Below, one piece after another: positions 54,972 through 63,135 of a stretch of DNA of 64,000 nucleotides (positions within the stretch are counted from its first letter, which is position 1; each line of letters begins with the position of its first letter). Source of the DNA: Curtobacterium sp. MCSS17_015 (GTDB lineage: Bacteria; Actinomycetota; Actinomycetes; Actinomycetales; Microbacteriaceae); NCBI RefSeq assembly GCF_003234265.2, contig NZ_CP126256.1:62001-126000 (forward strand), given 5' to 3'. Below the pieces are notes generated by a model. It had not been told where the DNA came from. It made no database searches and was given only the letters and a program-made list of their open reading frames with translations. The translations under genes and the position numbers were made by a program.

Positions 54972-57900
54972 ATGCCGCGCGCCCGCCTCCAGGACTGCTC
55001 CGACGACGCGCTCGCCCTCGTCCGGCGGTGGCTGGACGCGTCCCGCGGCGTGAAGCCCGACCCCGGCGCCGTCCGGCTGGCCGAGGTCCTGCGCGACGAG
55101 CGCGGACTCGACTTCGCGCGCGGCTTCGTCGACAAGGTGATCCGCCCCGACGACCCCCGCGTCGCGGCGCGCAACCTCGAGAAGGCCAGTCGCGACGTGC
55201 CGGACTTCCTCGCCTGGTACCTGCGCGGCGCGGTGACGGTCGGCGGCGGGTTCGCGACCATGGCGCCGTGGGCCGTCATCCCGTCCGCACGCCGGGTGCT
55301 GCGACGGCTCGCCGGACACCTCGTCGTCGACGCCCCTGCCGCCCGGCTCGGACCGGCGCTCGCCAAGGTCGCCGGTCGTGGCACCCGGCTCGACGTCGTC
55401 CCCCTCGGTCCCGCCGTGCTCGGTCCGGACGAGAGCGCCCGGCGGCTCCGGTGGATCACCGACCTGCTCGGCCGGCCGGACGTCCCAGCCGTGTCCTTCG
55501 CGGTGTCCGAGGTCCTGCCGCCGTCCTCGCCGTGGGCGCTCGGGGCTGCGACCGAGCAGGCGGTCGAGCGGCTCGTCCCGGTGTTCCGCGCCGCCGTCGC
55601 CGGGGGCAGCACGATCACGCTGCAGACCGGCGACCCGCGCGAGCTCGACCTGACCGCAGCCGTCTTCCGGACCCTGCTCGACCTCGACGAGTTCGCGCAC
55701 CTCACCGCCGGGATCACCCTGCCGGCCGCGCTCCCGGACAGCGTCGGGGCGCTCGCCTCGCTGACCGAGTGGGCGACGGCGCGACGCTTCCGCGGTGGCG
55801 CACCGATCCGGGTCCGGCTCGTCAAGGGAGCGCACGGTGCCACCGAGCTCGCCGACGCGCTCGTGCACGACCGCCCCCTGGCGACGTACGCCACCCGCCA
55901 GGCGACCGACACCGCGCTCCTCCGGCTGCTCGACGCCGCGCTGGCGCCCGAGCACACGGACGCGGTCCGGGTCGCGCTCGCCGGCCAGGACCTCTTCGCG
56001 ATCGCCGTCGCCCGCGTGCTCGCCGAGCGTCGCGGCGTGACCGACGCGCTCGAGGTCGAGATGCTCCTCGGGATGACCGGCACCGCCGCCGACGCGGTCC
56101 GCGCCGACGTCGGGACGCTCACCCTCGCCACCCCGGTCGTGCAGCCCGACGCGTTCGACGCCGCGATCCCGTACCTCGCCCGACGGCTGCGCGAGAGCGC
56201 GACCTCGACGGCGTTCTCGATCGGCACCGACGACGCCGTGGCCGAACGGGAGCGCGAGCGCGCCGTCGCCGCCGTCGCCGCGCTCGACGACCCGGCGCCG
56301 TCGACCCTCCGCACGCAGGACCGCCGGGTGCCCCTCGGCGCCCCCGCGATCACCGCGGTGCACCCACCGGCCGCGGACACCGACCCCACCGTCTCCGCGA
56401 ACCGGGAGTGGGCGGCGGACCTGCTCCGCCGGGTGCCGCGGTCGCAGCTCGGCACCGCGACCATCCGCGGCGCTCGGGTCACCGACCGCCCGCGACTCGA
56501 GCGCACCATCGCCCGCACGGCCCAGGCGGGCGTCAACTGGGGCCGGCAGGACCCGCAGGACCGCGCCGAACTGCTCGACCTCGTCGCCCACGAACTCGAG
56601 GTCCGACGCGCCGACCTCGTCGAGGTGGTGGTCGCCGAGACCGCGATGACCCTCACCGAGGCCGACCGGCAGGTCAGCGGTGCGATCGACGCGGCCCACC
56701 ACGCTGCCGACCGTGCCCGGCACCTCACCGACGTCCCCGGCGCCGTCTTCGTGCCGCCACGCCTGACCGTGGTCGTGTCGCCGTGGAACTCCCCGGTCGC
56801 GACCCCGGCCGACGGCGTGCTCTCGGCGCTCGCCGCGGGCAGCGGGGTCGTGCTGAAGCCGTCCCCCCTGGCCAGACGGTCCGGTGCGGTGCTCGCCGAC
56901 GTGCTCTGGGACGCCGGGGTCCCGCACTCGCTCCTGCAGCTCGTCGACCTCGACGTCAGCGAGCTCGGTCGCGACCTCGTCGCCCACCCCGCGGTGGACC
57001 GGGTGCTGCTCACCGGGTCCCCGGACACCGCACGGTCCTTCCGGTGGTGGCGGGCGGGTCTGCCGCTCATCGCCGACACCGGTGCCGTCAACGCGGCGGT
57101 GGTGACCCCGGCCGCCGACCTCGACCAGGCGGTCCGTGACGTCGTCACCTCGGCGTTCACCCGGTCCGGGCAGGCGAGCGAGGCGGTCTCGCTCGTCGTG
57201 CTGGTCGGTTCCGTCGGCGAGGACGACCGCTTCCGCCGCCAGCTCGCCGACGCCACCCGTGCCCTCCGGGTCGCCTGGCCGACGGACCCCGCCGCGCAGG
57301 TCGGTCCGCTCGTCGTCGAACCGACCGGCATCGCCCGGGCCGCGCTGACCGAGCTCGCCCCGGGGGAGTCCTGGCTGGTCGAGCCGACCGTCCTCGACGA
57401 GTCCGGTCGGCTCTGGTCGCCCGGCGTCCGCGTCGGGGTCCGCCCCGGCAGCGCCTTCGCGCAGACCGCCGCGGCCGTCCCCGTGCTCGGGGTCGTGCAC
57501 GTCGAGACGCTCGACCAGGCGATCGCGATCCAGAACGGCGGCGAGCACGGCCTGGTGGAGGCCCTGCACACGCTCGACGTCGACGAGGTCGCCGCGTGGA
57601 CCGACCGCGTCACCGCCGGCACCCTCGTCGTGAACCGTCCGACGACGGACCTGGTCGTCGGACGTCAGCCCTCCGGCGGCCGGGGACGGGCCGCGGTCGG
57701 TGCCGGCGCGAAGCGCGGTGGCCCGGAGTCCGTCGCCGTGCTCGGCCACTGGGCGCCCGTGCCCCGCACGGTCCACAAGAGCATCCAGCTGCAGGGGCTG
57801 CCGCCGCGCGTGACCGCCCTCATCGAGGCGTCCCGGAGCGGTCTGTCCTTCGAGGAGTTCGACCAGGTCCGCGCCGGTGCCACGAGCGACGCCGCGGCAC

Positions 57901-58508
57901 GCGAGACCCGGTTCGGCAGGTCCCGCGACACCGCCGACCTCCGCGTCGAACGGAACGTGCTCCGGTACCGGCCGCAGTCCGTGGTCGTCCGGCAGTCGGA
58001 GGACGTCGGCACCGGGGACCTGGTCCGGGTGCTGGCCGCTGCGACCGCCGCCCGGGCGCACGTCCTGCTCAGCACGGCCCGCGCGCTCCCGGGCCCGCTC
58101 ACCCAGCTGCTCGCCGGGCGTCGCGCACCCCTCGACGTGGTCGACCACCTGGTCGAGACGGACGAGGAGTTCCTGGCCCGGGCAGCGTCCGGCGCCCTCC
58201 TCCGCGAGGACTGGTCGGGCGGCTCGGACGAACCGCAGGACGCCATCGACATCGTGCTGTCGCAGGGCTTCGAGCCGCGGCCGCACACCGCGTTCGCCGG
58301 CCCGGGCTCGCGGATCCGGTTGCTGGGCGGGGACCCCCTCGCGCTCGAGGAGGCGCTCGGTGCCGGCATCGACACGGCGATCCACGACGCGCCGGTGGTC
58401 GAGGCCGGCGTCGTCGAGATGGCGCACTTCCTCCGCGAGCAGACGGTCTCCGTCACGGCGCACCGGCACGGCGACCTCGACCCGGAGTTCACGCGGCTGC
58501 GTCTCTGA
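54972..58508 (+). CDS. PutA-like protein, likely catalytically inactive (proline dehydrogenase + aldehyde dehydrogenase fold)
   Basis: 1178 residues, the normal PutA length, in one intact frame. The N-terminal proline-dehydrogenase region aligns with IRVRLVKGAHGATELADAL, EVEMLLGMTG and TPVVQPDAFDAAIPYLARRL, but residues I know as catalytic or FAD-binding differ: the KVS lysine region is SFAVSE (Ala at ~177), the LDMEEY region is LQTGDPRE, VLQAY is TLPAA, and GHNLFD is GQDLFA. The aldehyde dehydrogenase region has VVSPWNSPVATPADGV and VVLKPSP, but the GQKCS cysteine is Ser 736 (GQASEA), the AETSGKNA glutamate is Asp 702 (ADTGAVNA), and EFFGPVLG is TAAAVPVLG. So proline oxidation is unlikely. 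Role unknown; binding, regulatory or new chemistry are all open. Divergent MarR neighbour. Confidence 0.85.
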   Translation: MPRARLQDCSDDALALVRRWLDASRGVKPDPGAVRLAEVLRDERGLDFARGFVDKVIRPDDPRVAARNLEKASRDVPDFLAWYLRGAVTVGGGFATMAPWAVIPSARRVLRRLAGHLVVDAPAARLGPALAKVAGRGTRLDVVPLGPAVLGPDESARRLRWITDLLGRPDVPAVSFAVSEVLPPSSPWALGAATEQAVERLVPVFRAAVAGGSTITLQTGDPRELDLTAAVFRTLLDLDEFAHLTAGITLPAALPDSVGALASLTEWATARRFRGGAPIRVRLVKGAHGATELADALVHDRPLATYATRQATDTALLRLLDAALAPEHTDAVRVALAGQDLFAIAVARVLAERRGVTDALEVEMLLGMTGTAADAVRADVGTLTLATPVVQPDAFDAAIPYLARRLRESATSTAFSIGTDDAVAERERERAVAAVAALDDPAPSTLRTQDRRVPLGAPAITAVHPPAADTDPTVSANREWAADLLRRVPRSQLGTATIRGARVTDRPRLERTIARTAQAGVNWGRQDPQDRAELLDLVAHELEVRRADLVEVVVAETAMTLTEADRQVSGAIDAAHHAADRARHLTDVPGAVFVPPRLTVVVSPWNSPVATPADGVLSALAAGSGVVLKPSPLARRSGAVLADVLWDAGVPHSLLQLVDLDVSELGRDLVAHPAVDRVLLTGSPDTARSFRWWRAGLPLIADTGAVNAAVVTPAADLDQAVRDVVTSAFTRSGQASEAVSLVVLVGSVGEDDRFRRQLADATRALRVAWPTDPAAQVGPLVVEPTGIARAALTELAPGESWLVEPTVLDESGRLWSPGVRVGVRPGSAFAQTAAAVPVLGVVHVETLDQAIAIQNGGEHGLVEALHTLDVDEVAAWTDRVTAGTLVVNRPTTDLVVGRQPSGGRGRAAVGAGAKRGGPESVAVLGHWAPVPRTVHKSIQLQGLPPRVTALIEASRSGLSFEEFDQVRAGATSDAAARETRFGRSRDTADLRVERNVLRYRPQSVVVRQSEDVGTGDLVRVLAAATAARAHVLLSTARALPGPLTQLLAGRRAPLDVVDHLVETDEEFLARAASGALLREDWSGGSDEPQDAIDIVLSQGFEPRPHTAFAGPGSRIRLLGGDPLALEEALGAGIDTAIHDAPVVEAGVVEMAHFLREQTVSVTAHRHGDLDPEFTRLRL

Positions 58509-58679
58509 GTGCACGTGGTGCACCGGTCAGGAGGCCCTGCCCGCGTCCGGTGTGCGGCCTGCGTGCCCCGGGCCTCCCGTCCGCACGCCCCGGCACGCCT
58601 CCCGTCGCGCCCCGTCCGGTCAGCGCAGACCTGGGCCGTGCCCGTGAGGCGGACGCGCACCCGGCGTAACGTTCGGACC

Positions 58680-58892
58680 ATGACTGCAGGAGAGCGTGAC
58701 AACGGGGTCCAGACCGAGCCGATCATGGACGGTGCGACCGACGCGACGAACGAGGACAAGCTGCACGGACTCGTGGAGCAGGTCCAGCACGACCACGGTG
58801 ACGAGGGTGCCGGTGTCATGGCCGACCACCTCCGCGACCGTCTCGACGAGACCGGTGTCGAGGCCGATGACCCCGCATCCGAGGTCGAGTAG
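58680..58892 (+). CDS. Small acidic hypothetical protein
   Basis: 70 residues, begins MTAGERDNGVQTEPIMDG. Strongly acidic and hydrophilic, with HGLVEQVQHDHGDEGAGVMA and LRDRLDETGVEAD, probably largely helical. No signal or membrane part. Family not recognised; similar short acidic proteins are common in actinobacteria. Own promoter region of ~170 bp upstream (58509-58679, which includes a CCGGGCCTCCCG element at 58568) and a terminator downstream. Confidence 0.7.
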   Translation: MTAGERDNGVQTEPIMDGATDATNEDKLHGLVEQVQHDHGDEGAGVMADHLRDRLDETGVEADDPASEVE

Positions 58893-58904
58893 CGGCACGC
58901 TGCC

Positions 58905-58942
58905 GGACGCCCCCGCCGACCGTCAGATCCGCGGGGGCGTCC
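58905..58942. terminator. Terminator after the small acidic protein
   Basis: GGACGCCCCCGC (58905-58916) pairs with GCGGGGGCGTCC (58931-58942), a 12-bp stem with a 14-nt loop, between convergent genes. Confidence 0.8.
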
Positions 58943-58957
58943 TCGTGTGCGTGGGGC

Positions 58958-59299
58958 TCAGCGTTCCCGGCCGCGGCCCACGAGCGCGATCTCGAGCACG
59001 GTGAGCAGTGCCGCGATCCAGAGCTGGCGGACGGCGAAGCGGCGGGACTGCCGGTCGAGGAGTGCCAGCGGCACCATCGTCGCGCCGTGCGTGGCGTCGA
59101 CCAGTGCGCTGACGGTGTGCGCGTCGGGTGACCCCGCCCGGAGCAGGAGGCCGGCCTGCGTGAGCTGCCGGACCCCGAGGACGCGACCGAGGACCGCCGG
59201 GCGGCCGAGGGCGCGACGGGACCCGAGCAGGTGCACGACGCCGATGCCGACACGGAGCAGCTCGACGACCCGGACCCGGTCCTGCCGTGCGCCGCTCAT
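58958..59299 (-). CDS. Small membrane-associated hypothetical protein
   Basis: 113 residues, starts MSGARQDRVRVVELLRVG. Two or three hydrophobic stretches (VLGRVLGVRQLTQAGLLL; ATMVPLALL; LWIAALLTVLEIALVG) suggest a membrane protein. The ATG overlaps the stop of the SDR gene by 4 bp (59296-59299), so the pair is coupled. Family not recognised with confidence. Confidence 0.7.
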   Translation of the reverse strand: MSGARQDRVRVVELLRVGIGVVHLLGSRRALGRPAVLGRVLGVRQLTQAGLLLRAGSPDAHTVSALVDATHGATMVPLALLDRQSRRFAVRQLWIAALLTVLEIALVGRGRER

Positions 59300-60294
59300 C
59301 GGCGACGTCCGGCCGCGGCAGCGACGGCCAGCCCGGCGACGCCGAGCGCTGCGCCGAGGATCCCGTTGCCGAGTCGGCGGTTCTCGACCCACCACGTCTG
59401 TGGTGACCACTCGTGGGACTGTTCGTCGAACACACCGTGCGCGCCGTGGTCGCCGGGGACCGGCTCGTACAGGTTCATCCCGATCTCCTCGCCGTCCTTG
59501 TCCGGGACCTGTTGCCCGCTGACGAGCGTCTTCGCCGCGTACCAGTCCGCGAAGCGGCCGCTGATCCGGTTGGCGAGGATCGTGTAGACCGTCGACTCGC
59601 CCACCCAGGTGCGACGACGAGGGTGTTCGGCGGTGACGGCGATGGCGCGGGCGCCGACCTCCGGCTGGTAGATCGGGGCGACCGGCTGCGCGTGGTGGGG
59701 GAGCGTCGACTTCACCCAGCCGAACTGGATGGTGTTGAGGGCGGGCATGTCGACCCGGCTGACCTGCACCCGGCTGCCCTGCTCGATGAGCTCGGAGACG
59801 ACGGACTCGGTGAACCCGACGATCGCGTGCTTCGCGCCGCAGTACGCAGCCTGCAGCGGGATGCCCCGCGATCCGAGGGCCGAGCCGACCTGGATGACGT
59901 GGCCGCGGTCGCGGGGGACCATCCGCCGCAGGGCGGCACGGGTGCCGTTCACGAAGCCGAGGTAGGTGACGTCCAGGGCACGCTCGAAGTCCTCCGGTGC
60001 GGTGTCGAGGAACTTCCCGAACACCCCGACCATCACGCCGTTCACCCACAGGTCGATCGGGCCGAGCTCGGCCTCGACGCGGTCCGCGGCGTCCTCGACG
60101 GCCTGGCGGTCCGACACGTCGGCGACGAGGGCGAGGCCGCGGCGTCCGGCCGCTTCGACCTCGGCGACGGCGGCGTGCACGCCCTCCGCGCCGCGGGCGA
60201 GGACGGCGACGTCCCAGCCGCGCGCCGCGAGCTCCCGGACCGTGGCCCGTCCCAGTCCAGCCGATCCACCGGTCACCACAGCCACTCGTGTCAT
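59296..60294 (-). CDS. Short-chain dehydrogenase/reductase with C-terminal membrane tail
   Basis: 332 residues. NAD(P)-binding VVTGGSAGLGRATVREL, VNGVMVGVFGKF, catalytic Ser in VIQVGSALGSRG, and Tyr/Lys in QAAYCGAKHAIVGFTES. Substrate unknown. The C-terminus (RRLGNGILGAALGVAGLAVAAAAGRRR) is a hydrophobic helix closed by arginines, so the enzyme is probably membrane-anchored. Coupled to the small membrane protein. Confidence 0.92.
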   Translation of the reverse strand: MTRVAVVTGGSAGLGRATVRELAARGWDVAVLARGAEGVHAAVAEVEAAGRRGLALVADVSDRQAVEDAADRVEAELGPIDLWVNGVMVGVFGKFLDTAPEDFERALDVTYLGFVNGTRAALRRMVPRDRGHVIQVGSALGSRGIPLQAAYCGAKHAIVGFTESVVSELIEQGSRVQVSRVDMPALNTIQFGWVKSTLPHHAQPVAPIYQPEVGARAIAVTAEHPRRRTWVGESTVYTILANRISGRFADWYAAKTLVSGQQVPDKDGEEIGMNLYEPVPGDHGAHGVFDEQSHEWSPQTWWVENRRLGNGILGAALGVAGLAVAAAAGRRR

Positions 60295-60414
60295 GCCTCC
60301 CTTCTACCCGGCCCTCCGAGCGCGCGGTCAGCCGCTGCCCCCCGCACAGCGCGGCGACAGCCGGCCCGCGCCTCGGCACGCGGCGCCGGCGACGGCCCCC
60401 ACCGCGTCAGCGGG

Positions 60415-61215
60415 TCAGGCGCGCGGACCGGCGAAGCGCGTCACCACGCCGGGGGCGTACAGCACCGAGTCCGGCTCGAGCTCGGTCAGCCCGAGGGGGA
60501 GGCCCGCGGCGCCGACGAGGTCGTCGCGCAGCCGGGTGAGCGACGCCCGGTGCACCACCCAGGCGTCGTGCTCGTTCGGCCACCACGAGGTCCGGCCCGC
60601 CCGCCCGACGTGCATGCCCCACCGTGCGGTGAGGAACGACTCGACCGGCGTCGGCTCGGCGATCGGTGCGCCGACCTCGACCGCCAGCACCGAACGCAGG
60701 TGGGTCCCGTGCCGACGGACCGCGTAGGCCAGTCGGTCGCCGTCCCGCCGTCGGGCCACCCGCGCCCAGTGGTACGGCGTCCCCGTGACGACCCGGGCCG
60801 CCACGGCGGGCAGGGCCTTGCCGGCGTCCAGTGACAGGAAGACCACCCCTCGGCGCCCCGTGTCGTCACGCGTGTAGACCCGCACGTTCACCTCGAGGAA
60901 GTCCCCGACACCGCCGGTCCGGCCGAGGGGCCCGAACGGCGGGAAGCGGGTGTCCTCGAAGCTGAACGCGATGAGCCCCACCCACGTGGTCACCCCGTCG
61001 TCGGAGCCGTCGGGAGCCATGGTGTCCGGTCGGGTCCCGGCGGGGAGCAGCGGCGCGACGGCGGACACGTCGACCCGCCAGTGCACGAAGACGACGTCCC
61101 GCCAGGCCTGCTCGATCCAGGGCCGCCCCGGCAGCGCGGGCGCGGTCGACGAGACCTGGTCGAGCGGCGGACCCGGGAGGACCGGATCGCCACCCGCTGG
61201 CACGGTCGCCGTCAC
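60415..61215 (-). CDS. DUF2071 (YqjF-like) family protein
   Basis: About 266 residues. [70 protein letters not shown] and [14 protein letters not shown] are the DUF2071 pattern. No biochemical role is established that I know of. The GTG at 61215 overlaps the nitroreductase stop (61212-61215) and fits the short distance to the first conserved Trp. Confidence 0.85.
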   Translation of the reverse strand: MTATVPAGGDPVLPGPPLDQVSSTAPALPGRPWIEQAWRDVVFVHWRVDVSAVAPLLPAGTRPDTMAPDGSDDGVTTWVGLIAFSFEDTRFPPFGPLGRTGGVGDFLEVNVRVYTRDDTGRRGVVFLSLDAGKALPAVAARVVTGTPYHWARVARRRDGDRLAYAVRRHGTHLRSVLAVEVGAPIAEPTPVESFLTARWGMHVGRAGRTSWWPNEHDAWVVHRASLTRLRDDLVGAAGLPLGLTELEPDSVLYAPGVVTRFAGPRA

Positions 61216-62054
61216 CGGGCGGTCCCGTCCGTCGCCCCGGGTTCGATGTGCCCGACCGCCGAGACGTCGTCCCAGCCCTGCTGCGGCGTCGCGCACGTGC
61301 CACGGAAGACGTACTGCGAGGGCCGCTTCCGCTCGTTCGACACCCAGTCGATCGCGGGGCGTCGGCGCTCCGGCGGGGTGTACCCGATCCGGTACACGGC
61401 CATCAGCTCGAGTTCCGGCGGCACCTCGAGCAGCCGTTCGACCTCGTTCCACGACTCCTCGATCTCCATCGGGAACGACACGAACTGGATGCCGAGGCCG
61501 AGCTCGGTGGTGGCGAGCCAGATGTTCTCCATGGCGGCTCCCATGCTGAACACCGAGTAGAAGGCGTTGCGGGCCTCCTTCCGGTACTCGTCCCGGTCGA
61601 GCATCACGCCGAGCAGCAGGGGGGAGCCTGCGACGAGCTTCCGGTTCTCCTCACCGAGCGTCTGCGGCACCCGCAGCGCGTTCATGAGGAACTGGCCGCG
61701 CTTGGTGAACACCTGGTTCGTGAACGGGCGCAGCGGCGCGGGCAGCTTGTCGAACAGCATCCCGGAGCGGCGCTCGTCCATCTCGGCCTGCGAGAACCGG
61801 AAGTACGGCTTGTAGCGCTCGAAGAACGTGCCCTCGGACATCGTCGTCGTCATGGTGCTGCCGCTGATGTCCGCGATCCGGTCGATCGTCTCGCGCTCCT
61901 CGACCAGGACGAACCGCCACGGCTGGCTGTTGAGCTGCGACGGCGCCCGGCCCGCAAGCTCGACCAGCAGCCGCTGGTGCTCCTCGGACACCGGGTCCGG
62001 CAGGAAGGCGCCGTTCGTGGTGCGCCGTCTCCGGATCGCCTCGATGAGTTCCAC
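61212..62054 (-). CDS. Nitroreductase-family flavoprotein
   Basis: About 280 residues. FMN-dependent NAD(P)H oxidoreductase fold: [59 protein letters not shown] and [14 protein letters not shown] are nitroreductase motifs. Substrate unknown. GTG at 62054 follows GGAAGGAC; upstream in-frame sequence belongs to the neighbouring region. It is transcribed together with the DUF2071 gene. Confidence 0.9.
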   Translation of the reverse strand: MELIEAIRRRRTTNGAFLPDPVSEEHQRLLVELAGRAPSQLNSQPWRFVLVEERETIDRIADISGSTMTTTMSEGTFFERYKPYFRFSQAEMDERRSGMLFDKLPAPLRPFTNQVFTKRGQFLMNALRVPQTLGEENRKLVAGSPLLLGVMLDRDEYRKEARNAFYSVFSMGAAMENIWLATTELGLGIQFVSFPMEIEESWNEVERLLEVPPELELMAVYRIGYTPPERRRPAIDWVSNERKRPSQYVFRGTCATPQQGWDDVSAVGHIEPGATDGTAR

Positions 62055-62082
62055 TGGTGTCCTTCCGCGTCGACGGCAGCGG

Positions 62083-62451
62083 TCAGCGCCGCGCGAGGAC
62101 CGCCCCCAGGTAGGACGGTGCCGCGGCGACCGCGACTCTCCAGTGTGCTCCGCCGCGGGGGTTCGTGCGTGGAGCGAGCGCCAGGGGGACGAGGGCCGGC
62201 AGCAGGAACAGGGCCGACCGTGAGCGCGTCCACAGCGGGGTGGTCGCGGCGGCACCGGTGAGGACGGCGGTGGTGACGAACAGGCCGTGGTGGACGACCC
62301 GCAGCTTGCGCGTTCGGATCACGCGCACGGCGACGGCCGTGCCCCACAGGCAGTTGACGACGTAGGCGACGGTCGCGGCGGTGACCATCCGCCGGGCGGT
62401 GGCCGACCCGACAGGCCCGCCGCACCTCCCGGCTGCCGTCTTCCGTTCCAT
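62083..62451 (-). CDS. Small hypothetical membrane protein
   Basis: 122 residues. ATG at 62451. Three or four hydrophobic segments ([49 protein letters not shown]) separated by basic loops. Family not recognised. It precedes the nitroreductase gene by 28 bp and may be in the same transcript. Confidence 0.65.
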   Translation of the reverse strand: MERKTAAGRCGGPVGSATARRMVTAATVAYVVNCLWGTAVAVRVIRTRKLRVVHHGLFVTTAVLTGAAATTPLWTRSRSALFLLPALVPLALAPRTNPRGGAHWRVAVAAAPSYLGAVLARR

Positions 62452-62491
62452 GGACGCGAACCTACCCTCCCCGCGGAACGCGAGGGGGCGG

Positions 62492-62929
62492 TCAGTCGGA
62501 GCTGCGGCTGACGAGCTTCGAGAGCACGATCGCCGAGCGGGTGTGGTCGACCTGGGGCGCGAGGCGGACGCGGTCGAGGGCCTCCTCGAGCGCCGGCAGG
62601 TCCCGCGAGCGCATGTGCACGACGGCGTCGGCGCTGCCCGTGACGGTGCCGGCGTCGACCACCTCGGGGACGGCGTCGAGCAGCGTGCGGAGCTCGTCGG
62701 GGGAGACCGTGCCGCGGCAGTACAGCTCGACCCAGGCCTCGGTGCCGCGGTCGTCGACCGCGGGGTCGACCTTGATGGTGAAGCCCTGGATGACGCCGTC
62801 GGCGACGAGCCGGTCGACGCGGCGCTTGACGGCGGAGGCGGAGAGCCCGACGACCGAGCCGATGTCGCCGTAGCCGGCGCGGGCGTTCTCCCGGAGCTGG
62901 TCGAGGATGCGGTGGTCGAGCGAATCCAT
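62492..62929 (-). CDS. Lrp/AsnC-family regulator
   Basis: 145 residues. N-terminal helix-turn-helix (LDHRILDQLRENARAGYGDI, GSVVGLSASAVKRRVDRLVA) and RAM ligand domain (GTEAWVELYCRGTVSPDEL, VVDAGTVTGSADAVVHMRSR). ATG at 62929. Divergent from the dimethylargininase-like gene across a spacer with a 27-bp inverted repeat, so it probably controls that gene in response to an amino acid. Confidence 0.93.
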   Translation of the reverse strand: MDSLDHRILDQLRENARAGYGDIGSVVGLSASAVKRRVDRLVADGVIQGFTIKVDPAVDDRGTEAWVELYCRGTVSPDELRTLLDAVPEVVDAGTVTGSADAVVHMRSRDLPALEEALDRVRLAPQVDHTRSAIVLSKLVSRSSD

Positions 62930-62967
62930 TGTGCCGATCCTACGCGGGCTCCTTGCGAGCAGATGTG

Positions 62968-62994
62968 CTCGGACGCACGAAACGTGCGCCCGAG
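62968..62994. promoter_or_regulatory. Inverted repeat, candidate Lrp operator
   Basis: 12-nt arms CTCGGACGCACG and CGTGCGCCCGAG around AAA, one mismatch, in the 206-bp divergent spacer. Size and symmetry fit an Lrp-type site. Confidence 0.6.
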
Positions 62995-63135
62995 CGGTGT
63001 CGCGCTGGAGGCCTCCTGTGCCAGACTCAGAGCAGGCGTCGACCTGGTCCGCCTCCGGCGAGTGAGCCTGCGTCTCGTCGGAGCTCTCACCGTGGTGGTT
63101 CCTGGCAGGCTCGGGCCCCGGTCCTGGAGGACCTC

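Noticed and set aside
54834-58523. Long minus-strand open frame opposite the PutA-like gene
   Set aside because: Low-complexity shadow without domains; the plus strand carries the full PutA scaffold.
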